Shown here in pieces: positions 21,484-27,271 of a stretch of DNA of 27,271 nt (positions are counted from its first letter, which is position 1; every line of letters starts with the position of its first letter). Under the pieces are notes generated by a model. The model made no database searches and had not been told where the DNA came from. It saw only the letters and a list, made by a program, of their open reading frames with translations. The position numbers and the translations under genes were made by a program. This DNA comes from JAMCUI01 sp964520615. GTDB lineage: Bacteria; Patescibacteriota; Microgenomatia; 2-02-FULL-39-11. The stretch covers positions 1 through 27,271 of the forward strand of contig CAZFNL010000048.1 of the NCBI GenBank assembly GCA_964520615.1. Reading direction: 5' to 3'.

Positions 21484-21699
21484 CTATATTTGCTTAAGTC
21501 GCGGAAGTAATATCATAATCAGTATTCGGCTGAAAGAATAAATAGGCGAACAGATACCTGTAGAGTCACTTTTTTACAGACTTACAATTGATTTCAGTTT
21601 TATAACATTTTTCTTTTGGTTGTTTGATATATTTTTGCTTCCGGAATTATTAATTATTTCTTATCCTTTTTAAGGATAAGAGTAAAAGGAGTTATCAAA
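21484..21699 (+). promoter_or_regulatory. Extra 3' leader of the RRM gene with a start-proximal hairpin
   Basis: This 216-nt stretch has no counterpart at the helicase gene and no convincing ORF. Near its end CTTATCCTT (21660-21668) and AAGGATAAG (21672-21680) form a perfect 9-bp stem with a TTT loop. It sequesters an AAGGA, while the functional Shine-Dalgarno AAAGGAG (21685-21691) lies just beyond the stem, 8 bases before the ATG. Confidence 0.5.
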
Positions 21700-22029
21700 A
21701 TGGCAAAGAACCTTTTTGTAGGAAGTCTTCCCTTCTCAATTACTGAAGACACGGTCGGACAACTGTTTGCAAAATACGGACAGGTACAGTCAGTCAATGT
21801 AATAAAGGACAAATATACCGGTAAAAGCCGTGGATTTGGCTTTGTGGAAATGAGTACGGAGGAAGAAGCACAGAAAGCCATACAGGGTCTAAATAACTAC
21901 AATCTTGAAGGCAGAAATATAATCGTCAAGGAAGCTCTGCCAAAACCGACTTATACGGATGGCAGAGGCAGTGATAGTAGAGGTAGGCGAAGTTTCGGCT
22001 TTGGCGGCAGACCCCAGAGGAGATATTAA
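21700..22029 (+). CDS. RRM-domain RNA-binding protein
   Basis: A 109-residue single-RRM protein. RNP2 is LFVGSL (5-10) and RNP1 is RGFGFVEM (44-51), both with the aromatic RNA-stacking residues intact. The fold ends at about residue 80, and a Gly/Arg/Ser-rich tail (86-109) follows. This is the layout of the cyanobacterial Rbp proteins, several of which are cold-induced. The long structured leader shared with the DEAD-box helicase gene implies co-regulation of an RNA chaperone and an RNA helicase. The convergent Pif1-like gene ends 23 bp downstream. Confidence 0.94.
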   Translation: MAKNLFVGSLPFSITEDTVGQLFAKYGQVQSVNVIKDKYTGKSRGFGFVEMSTEEEAQKAIQGLNNYNLEGRNIIVKEALPKPTYTDGRGSDSRGRRSFGFGGRPQRRY

Positions 22030-22052
22030 ACCTGTTAATAGGGTAGGGAATT

Positions 22053-23372
22053 TTATGAAGTTAGAAAATAGCGGAATTTGCGCCGTGTCAGGAATTTGGA
22101 GAGAAAACTCATTTTTCTTATTTCATTTACTGCAATTGCCGATTCTTTTCTGAATTCATAATCTTTTTCCACAATTTCAGGATTTACTTGTAGAGCAATA
22201 CTGTTAAACCCTAAAAGTCTTATGCCTGAGAGCGACCGTACTCGGGACAGAGCTACATAGCCCATACCCAGTAGGAATGATTTTGAGAGATCTATCTCGG
22301 CTGCGGAAAGCGTCATTCCCTGGCTTTTATGGACTGTTATGGCCCATGCCAATCTCAGAGGGATTTGGGATACCTCAGCTCGTGTTTTGTTATTCTCAGT
22401 TACTGTCCATTTGGCATATTCCACATTTATCTTTTTACCGTCAGCAGTCTTGACGATTGGATTTCTGTCACTATCAAACCCTTCGACTTTTCCTAAAGTT
22501 CCATTTACATATCCTTTGTCGAAATTATTGCGGACAAACATGACAAGCGCCCCTTTTTTTAGTACCAGATTTTCCGGTGCAAGGCATGATCGTTTGATCA
22601 TTGCTACCAGCCCTTCTTCACCCATACTGTACATAGTATATGACTGGGATTCTTCCGGTATCTTCTCAAGTTCAGAATTGTTTATGGCATCAACGTCAAC
22701 ATTGTGGGTATAAAGCTTAGTTGGGGTAATACTACTATCAATTTCGACTGTTTGCACTTTTTTTTCAAGGATGGATAAAATTTCCGGCGTGATGTCGTTT
22801 TCCCTTATTGCGTTTAGAATTTTGAGAAGGGCGGTATCTTTTTGCCTGTATGATACTCCAAGGTAGCAGATTTTTAGATCCATCTTAGGCCAGATGTGTG
22901 ATTTGAATATAAAATCTACTTCTGCCCGGTTTTGGCTGTAAGGCGGAAGCTGGAAAAAATCTCCAGAAAGGACTATTTGTATACCGCCAAACGGAGTGTC
23001 AGTCTTTCGCGCGTTTTTAAGTATCGTGTCAAGCATGTCTAGTTTTGCGGCATGGAGCATTGATACTTCATCAATAATGAGAACTTTGGTCTTTGCAAAT
23101 CGGTCACGAAGGTAATGCTTGCTGAGGATTTCTTGTAGATCTTTATCTGTAAGATAATCTCTGAGGCCTATGCCGGACCACGAATCGATGGTAATTCCAT
23201 CCATGTGTGTTGCGGCAATGCCTGTGGAGGCAGTAATGCCAACGGATGTGTTTTTTGACTGAAGAAATTTTATGTATTTGTTTAGAAGGTGCGTTTTTCC
23301 TGATCCGGCAGGGCCTGTGATATAGACATTATATCCCAGTTTTAATATGTCAAAAGCTTCGTTTTGAGTCAT
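22053..23372 (-). CDS. Pif1/RecD-like superfamily-1 DNA helicase
   Basis: A 439-residue SF1B helicase of the Pif1 group, which unwinds DNA 5' to 3'. Walker A GPAGSGKT (20-27), TASTGIAA (48-55), Walker B LIIDEVSML (98-106, Asp101-Glu102), GDFFQLPP, and the late motif AITVHKSQGMTL followed by YVALSRVRS are all in order. The C-terminal part after about residue 400 (FRKESAIAVNEIRKM) is short with no extra domain. GGAAG lies 5 bases before the ATG. It is divergent from the LOG gene, with repeat R5 between them. A role in replication or recombination is expected from the family. Confidence 0.92.
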   Translation of the reverse strand: MTQNEAFDILKLGYNVYITGPAGSGKTHLLNKYIKFLQSKNTSVGITASTGIAATHMDGITIDSWSGIGLRDYLTDKDLQEILSKHYLRDRFAKTKVLIIDEVSMLHAAKLDMLDTILKNARKTDTPFGGIQIVLSGDFFQLPPYSQNRAEVDFIFKSHIWPKMDLKICYLGVSYRQKDTALLKILNAIRENDITPEILSILEKKVQTVEIDSSITPTKLYTHNVDVDAINNSELEKIPEESQSYTMYSMGEEGLVAMIKRSCLAPENLVLKKGALVMFVRNNFDKGYVNGTLGKVEGFDSDRNPIVKTADGKKINVEYAKWTVTENNKTRAEVSQIPLRLAWAITVHKSQGMTLSAAEIDLSKSFLLGMGYVALSRVRSLSGIRLLGFNSIALQVNPEIVEKDYEFRKESAIAVNEIRKMSFLSKFLTRRKFRYFLTS

Positions 23373-23431
23373 ATGACTTCCTTATTATATGTTTATTGTA
23401 CTTAAAATTATATATTTACCCTTCTTACTGC

Positions 23432-23449
23432 ATCCCGATTTTTCGGGAT
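23432..23449. repeat. Small perfect hairpin
   Basis: ATCCCGA (23432-23438) and TCGGGAT (23443-23449) form a 7-bp stem with a TTTT loop in the 225-bp gap between the Pif1-like and LOG genes. No T tract follows on either strand, so it is not a classical terminator. Confidence 0.5.
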
Positions 23450-23463
23450 AGTCTAGAATGGTA

Positions 23464-23556
23464 TATACCTCTTTTACTTGAATTTGCAATTAAATGTATC
23501 GGTATAACCCTCCGTAAGTTCATTTTGCGTTGCAAACTGAACTACGTTGGGTATAT
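23464..23556. repeat. Palindromic repeat R5 (93 bp, same orientation as R4)
   Basis: Apparently identical to R4 (11499-11591). It again lies between divergently transcribed genes. The right arm contains TTGCAA (23530-23535), 16 bp and TATATG (23552-23557), but the LOG gene also has a better promoter downstream of the repeat. Confidence 0.85.
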
Positions 23557-23561
23557 GCTGA

Positions 23562-23589
23562 TTGCAGTTTCAAATGCAAGAAGTATAAT
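23562..23589 (+). promoter_or_regulatory. Promoter of the LOG-HAD gene pair, probably leaderless
   Basis: TTGCAG (23562-23567), 16 bp, consensus TATAAT (23584-23589). The ATG at 23598 is eight bases after the -10, so transcription should begin within two or three bases of the start codon. No Shine-Dalgarno is present. Confidence 0.7.
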
Positions 23590-23597
23590 TAATTTTC

Positions 23598-24143
23598 ATG
23601 AGCAAACATATAGTGGTTTTTGCTGCCAATGAATGCAAAAAAGAGAGGGAAAGTTATTATTTTTCCATGGCTTATGAGACGGGAAAACTATTGGCCCGGG
23701 AAGGATTTATTACGGTGACCGGTGGAGGTCCGGGGCTTATGAATGAGACTATGCGCGGAGCTTTTGAAAATGGCGGCAGAACAATCGGGTTTTGCCTGAA
23801 TGTAAAAGGACGGGAACATAGTACCTATTTATCCGAAAAGAGAATGTATTATGATTTGCGCAAAAGACAGAGGGAACTCATGGATATAGGGGACGGGTTT
23901 CTGGCTCTTCCAGGTGGTTTGGGTACAATTTATGAAGTATCTGGAGTATTGGCGCTAAAAAGGAAAGGTGAGATCTTACCCGATAGACCCATGATACTTA
24001 TTGACAGTATTTACAAAAATCTGGAAAAGCTGTTTGATAGCCTGCAGGAAGAAGGATTGATAGGTCATGATTTATCGTCTCTTTACCGGATGGTTCAAAA
24101 TCCAATGCAGGCTATAAAGCTGCTGAAAGGGAGCTTCTTATGA
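23598..24143 (+). CDS. LOG-family protein (nucleoside-5'-monophosphate phosphoribohydrolase-like)
   Basis: A 181-residue LOG family protein, long misnamed lysine decarboxylase. Members cleave the N-glycosidic bond of nucleotide 5'-monophosphates, such as cytokinin ribotides. The nucleotide loop TGGGPGLMNE (41-50) and the signature PGGLGTIYE (105-113) are intact, and RKRQRELM (88-95) supplies the usual Arg. Length is typical. It overlaps the next gene by four bases. Natural substrate is not predictable; nucleotide housekeeping is more likely than hormone synthesis. Confidence 0.9.
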   Translation: MSKHIVVFAANECKKERESYYFSMAYETGKLLAREGFITVTGGGPGLMNETMRGAFENGGRTIGFCLNVKGREHSTYLSEKRMYYDLRKRQRELMDIGDGFLALPGGLGTIYEVSGVLALKRKGEILPDRPMILIDSIYKNLEKLFDSLQEEGLIGHDLSSLYRMVQNPMQAIKLLKGSFL

Positions 24144-24901
24144 ATTATAAGGCTGTTATTGCGGATGTAGATGGTACTCTGTTTCCTCCTTCGGAAGTTC
24201 CTTCCCCAAAACCTTCAGAAAGCCTAATTGAAGCTGTAAAGAAAGTTCAGGATTTGGGAGTATTTTTCAGTATTGCTTCAGGCCGGTCTCTTCCATGGGT
24301 GCGTGAGATAATAAACGGGTTTAATTTACATTCACCGATAATTCTGGATAACGGTGCAAAAATTTATGATTGTTCTAAAAAAGAATATATTTGGGAATCG
24401 TATATGGCTAAAAATACAGCACAGAAGATAGTACATGAGTTGACCGCAGACAAATCACTAAATGTTATTGTGGCAGACGGTGAGGAAAGAGTGATTGATC
24501 CTCTAAAAATAATAAACTGGAAGATAAGTAAAATATTGGTTTTAGGTGTGACGCCGCAAAAAGCTGAGGATCTGTGTCAAAATCTGAAAAGGTTTTCTGA
24601 TATTCACGTCACAAGAAGTATTTCAGGCACTGGAGAAAAAAGCCAATCGGTGCATATAACCAATTTTAATGCCACTAAACAGACTGCTGTTGCTAAGCTT
24701 TTAGATTTTCTGCGTATTACTCAAGATGAGGTAGTTGGAATTGGTGATAGTTATAACGATTTTCCTCTTCTTATGGCTTGCGGATTGAAAGTGGCAATGG
24801 GGAATGCGGTAGAGGATCTCAAAGCAATTGCTGACTATATTGCACCCTCATATGAGGAGGAGGGAGTGAAAAATGTGTTGGAGAAGTTTGTACTGAAATA
24901 A
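24140..24901 (+). CDS. HAD-superfamily phosphatase, Cof type
   Basis: A 253-residue Cof-type (HAD-IIB) phosphatase. Motif I DVDGTL has the nucleophile Asp9 and acid Asp11. Motif II is SGRS (47-50), Lys of motif III is in NATKQTAV, and motif IV is GDSYNDFPLL. The cap domain spans about 85-175. These cytoplasmic enzymes dephosphorylate sugar phosphates, nucleotides or flavin precursors. It begins within the LOG stop (ATGA), so the two are cotranslated and may act in one nucleotide salvage step. Confidence 0.93.
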   Translation: MNYKAVIADVDGTLFPPSEVPSPKPSESLIEAVKKVQDLGVFFSIASGRSLPWVREIINGFNLHSPIILDNGAKIYDCSKKEYIWESYMAKNTAQKIVHELTADKSLNVIVADGEERVIDPLKIINWKISKILVLGVTPQKAEDLCQNLKRFSDIHVTRSISGTGEKSQSVHITNFNATKQTAVAKLLDFLRITQDEVVGIGDSYNDFPLLMACGLKVAMGNAVEDLKAIADYIAPSYEEEGVKNVLEKFVLK

Positions 24902-24970
24902 TGGGTATTTATTAGCATCAAACATTTCGATAAGAACTACAGTGTAAGTATTTGAAAGAGAAGGATAGAA

Positions 24971-25522
24971 ATGGAAAATAGTAATCTTCATGACCTAAAA
25001 GGCGAGAGGAAAAATCAGATTTTGGTGTTGGTCGATAGGGCGGGTAAACCGCTGGGTCTGGCAAGCCGGCAACAGTGTCATAGCGGTACAGGTAGGCCCC
25101 ATTTGGCTTTTATGGCATTGATACGTGATAATAAAGGCGATATTATTTTGACAAAAAGAAGTAAGGGAAAATCACTTTGGGGAGGTTTTTGGGATGGTTC
25201 TGTAGTCAGCCATGTATTGCCGGGGGAAACACCCGAGAAGGCGGCGCAGAGAAGAGGAAGGGAGGAAATGGGCGTGGATGTCAAATTTACCGATATTGGA
25301 GCTTTTTATTATTTTGCCAAGTTTCAAGACGGGGCGGAAAACGAATTCTGTCATGTTCTTCTTGGCAAATCAGATAAAGAGATGCAACCAAATCCTGTGG
25401 AAATAGAGGATACGAAAAAGATCTTACCCGCTGATTTGAGAAAAGATATTCAAAAAAATCCCGACAGTTACACGCCGTGGCTCAAGTTGGCATTCGAGAA
25501 AATAGATTTTAAGACTTTATGA
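24971..25522 (+). CDS. Idi-like Nudix protein without the catalytic cysteine
   Basis: A 183-residue Nudix-fold protein most like type-1 isopentenyl-diphosphate isomerase and E. coli YfcD. By eye alignment to E. coli Idi, the metal ligands are conserved: His37, His44 (RPHLAF), His81 (SHV), Glu123 and Glu125 (ENEF). The Cys67 equivalent is Val79 (SVVSH for SVCGH). RRGREEMGVDV matches the Idi Nudix-like helix (RRCRYELGV). Without that Cys isomerisation is unlikely, so diphosphate hydrolysis or another reaction is more probable. AGAAGGA precedes the ATG, and the stop overlaps the exporter gene (ATGA). Confidence 0.85.
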   Translation: MENSNLHDLKGERKNQILVLVDRAGKPLGLASRQQCHSGTGRPHLAFMALIRDNKGDIILTKRSKGKSLWGGFWDGSVVSHVLPGETPEKAAQRRGREEMGVDVKFTDIGAFYYFAKFQDGAENEFCHVLLGKSDKEMQPNPVEIEDTKKILPADLRKDIQKNPDSYTPWLKLAFEKIDFKTL

Positions 25523-26436
25523 CTCTACAGACTAAGGCAATATTGGCTCTTTTCGGAACGGTAATTCTCTGGTCCCTCATGGTTGTGATTGCCAGGGTTG
25601 CGGTGACAGAAATTCATCCTTTTACACTATTATTTTTACGGCTTCTGGTGGCGGCTGCTTTTTTTATTCCTTTTGTATTGAAAAAGAAACCGTGGGAAAA
25701 TAAACATTTCAAAAATTTAGTCATTATTTCTCCGCTTTCGATGGTGAATATGGCTTTTTTTATTTTGGGAATACAATACACTACAGCTTCAGCAAGCCAG
25801 CTCATCTATGCTGTTATGCCGATACTAATACTTACAGTAAGTGTTCTTTTTTTGCGTGAGAAATACCATTGGAGTAAAGGAATAGGCGTGGTTATCGGTT
25901 TATTGGGCATAATTCTTTTGGTAATTCTTTCGGCTATGGAAAAAGGAACGACTATTGCCGGAGGTCTTACTGGAAACTTGCTTATTATGATAGCTATGCT
26001 GGGATGGATGGCTTTTATTCTTTTGTCTAAGAAAATGTCCGGTTTTTTTTCACCGATAGAGATTGGAGGCGTGTCGATACTTTTATCTTTTATTCTTTCC
26101 ATTCCTCTTGCCGCAGGGGAATTAATCTATTTTAATGAACCGGTTTTCCTGCCTTTAACGGGAGTTCTTGCGGCAATATATATGGGTCTATGCGGCACTT
26201 TTTTTACCTATATTCTGCAGCAATACGCGATACGCCATTTATCGACCCTGACTGTTAGTTTAGCTTCTTATATACAGCCGATAACTACTGCCGCGCTTGA
26301 AATAATTCTTTTGGATGAGAAAATGACAACAGGTTTTCTTGTGGGTGGAGGATTAGTCTTTTTGGGACTTTTCTTATCGACTACAATAGAAGTTTTGCAT
26401 CACCGTATGAAAAGGGTGGAAGTGTTTGTGGAGTAA
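25519..26436 (+). CDS. EamA/DMT-superfamily metabolite transporter
   Basis: A 305-residue membrane protein with ten predicted segments in two EamA repeats (about 8-140 and 153-290), the standard drug/metabolite transporter layout. The first repeat contains TLLFLRLLVAAAFFIPF and ASQLIYAVMPILILTVSVLFL. The second ends AALEIILLDEKMT, matching the EamA pattern. Substrate is unknown; family members export amino acids, nucleosides or drugs. It overlaps the Idi-like gene by four bases and the exonuclease ATG follows after four bases, so three genes may be cotranslated. Confidence 0.92.
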   Translation: MTLQTKAILALFGTVILWSLMVVIARVAVTEIHPFTLLFLRLLVAAAFFIPFVLKKKPWENKHFKNLVIISPLSMVNMAFFILGIQYTTASASQLIYAVMPILILTVSVLFLREKYHWSKGIGVVIGLLGIILLVILSAMEKGTTIAGGLTGNLLIMIAMLGWMAFILLSKKMSGFFSPIEIGGVSILLSFILSIPLAAGELIYFNEPVFLPLTGVLAAIYMGLCGTFFTYILQQYAIRHLSTLTVSLASYIQPITTAALEIILLDEKMTTGFLVGGGLVFLGLFLSTTIEVLHHRMKRVEVFVE

Positions 26437-26440
26437 ATAT

Positions 26441-27016
26441 ATGTTGACAAAACCGGTAGTTTTGGACCTTGAGACACAATTTACTTTTCAGGAAGTCGGG
26501 TATGACCCAAAGAAACTGAAAGTATCTGTCGTGGGTTTATATGATTATGCCACTGATAAATATGAGGCATACAAAGAGGAAAACTTTTCCCAGCTTTTTT
26601 CCGTACTTGAACATGCTTCTGAGATAATAGGCTTTAATATTGACAAATTTGACCTGCCGGTCTTATCTCCCTACTATGTAGGCAATTTTAACCAGTTTGC
26701 AACTCTTGATTTACTTTCCGAGGTAGAAAGATCGCTCGGGTTTCGCGTGGCTTTGGATGATCTGGCAAGATCAACTTTGGGACAGAAGAAAAACGGACAC
26801 GGATTTATGGCGATAGACTTTTTCCGAAACGGTGAATGGGATAAACTGATAAAATACTGCCTCCACGATGTGGAAATCACAAAAGCTCTTTATGAGTATG
26901 GTAAAAAAGAGGGAAAAGTATACTTCCAGTCGGCAGGAGGAAAAAGAGAAATACCGGTTTCCTTTTCCTCCAAAAAGAACTCTCAATCCACAGTATCACT
27001 GTCTTTGCCTTTTTGA
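26441..27016 (+). CDS. DEDDy-type 3'-5' exonuclease-like protein
   Basis: A 191-residue RNase H-fold protein of the DEDD exonuclease superfamily. Exo I is VVLDLETQ (Asp9, Glu11). Exo II is GFNIDKFDLPVL (Asp71). Exo III is YCLHDVEITKAL, with Tyr139 and Asp143 in the YxxxD spacing of the DEDDy subclass. All four carboxylates are present, so activity is plausible. It lacks a polymerase or helicase partner domain, and the last ~30 residues look disordered and Ser-rich. The ATG at 26441 is preferred to a GTG at 26426 that overlaps the exporter. Substrate (DNA or RNA) cannot be decided. Confidence 0.82.
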   Translation: MLTKPVVLDLETQFTFQEVGYDPKKLKVSVVGLYDYATDKYEAYKEENFSQLFSVLEHASEIIGFNIDKFDLPVLSPYYVGNFNQFATLDLLSEVERSLGFRVALDDLARSTLGQKKNGHGFMAIDFFRNGEWDKLIKYCLHDVEITKALYEYGKKEGKVYFQSAGGKREIPVSFSSKKNSQSTVSLSLPF

Positions 27017-27176
27017 TAAATTTTAACTTACAACACTCCAACCATAACCAAATTAATTACGAGTTTCACTTTATTATATTTCGGGTCCTGTCGCGCGCCA
27101 CCCTTCTGTTGTGTCGGGTTTGAAGAGATGGAGCTCTTAATATGATATTAAGTCATAGCATTATTCCGATTAACAC

Positions 27177-27271
27177 ATGACGATTCAAGTACTAAACGCC
27201 ACACCAGAAGGAGTACCTGGCTTGCGTCACCCGTGTAATATTAAAATTGTGCGCGAAACTCGTACCATAAC
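27177..27271 (+). CDS. Possible partial ORF running off the window end
   Basis: An open frame of 31 codons beginning MTIQVLNATPEGVPGLRHP reaches the end of the window without a stop. There is no clear ribosome site, and no family is recognised. The minus strand is also open here (stop near 27200), so either strand could hold the gene. The preceding 27017-27176 looks more GC-rich around 27087-27135, unlike the flanking AT-rich spacer, and contains nothing I can identify. Confidence 0.25.
   Translation, partial: MTIQVLNATPEGVPGLRHPCNIKIVRETRTI

Overview
The window is bacterial: sigma70-like promoters, Shine-Dalgarno sites, ATGA-coupled gene pairs, the standard stop codons including TGA, and the essential GTPases HflX and EngB. 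The compact, moderately AT-rich genes, the Pif1-type helicase and the small GT51 protein suggest a Patescibacteria (CPR) genome, perhaps Microgenomates. That placement is an impression from gene content, not a demonstrated affiliation. No tRNA, rRNA, CRISPR array or intact transposase was found.

Layout. (1) 67-939, an alpha/beta hydrolase beginning at the edge of a palindromic repeat. (2) 962-4425, an arsenic/metalloid island of two ArsR-controlled units. The first holds a 38-residue Cys-rich peptide, ArsR, the arsenite exporter ACR3 and a broken stub of arsM. The second holds another ArsR, a minimal thioredoxin and an ArsP/COG0701 permease. Near-identical palindromes lie at both unit promoters. 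(3) 4618-6326, hflX-engB, translationally coupled. (4) 6578-9235, a tiny L34-like basic protein, then a DEAD-box RNA helicase and a protein of unknown, internally duplicated family. (5) 9272-9435, a transposase-less inverted-repeat element. (6) 9559-12538, ChrA, a GT51 homologue lacking both expected catalytic glutamates, and a phosphoesterase. (7) 12556-15119, two surface-type proteins divergent from PadR and a membrane partner. (8) 15207-17455, ArsR, an unknown protein, a VOC protein and an FTR1-type permease with a palindromic operator. (9) 17436-21239 (minus), a membrane protein and a MacA/MacB-like ABC efflux system. (10) 21318-22029, an RRM RNA-binding protein. (11) 22053-27016, a Pif1-like helicase, LOG protein, HAD phosphatase, Idi-like Nudix protein, DMT exporter and DEDDy exonuclease.

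The most interesting observation is that the DEAD-box helicase and the RRM protein, about 14.6 kb apart, share a long structured 5' leader. Both leaders have a strong promoter, an 11-bp hairpin with a compatible U-G change, an identical spacer box, a second hairpin, and a downstream segment that can invade the first hairpin. This looks like an RNA switch co-regulating two RNA-remodelling proteins, plausibly in response to cold; the cold link is inference.

The second is a family of modular palindromic repeats at about 1, 4.5, 6.3, 11.5 and 23.5 kb. They are built from hairpin units bounded by TATACC/GGTATA with a central TTGCAA. Three 93-bp copies read as identical. Their arms keep TTGCAA 16 bp from TATA, so they may act as portable promoters; the 11.5-kb copy sits exactly where it could drive two divergent genes. 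Several other promoters place the -10 box only 6-9 bp from the start codon, suggesting frequent leaderless transcripts.
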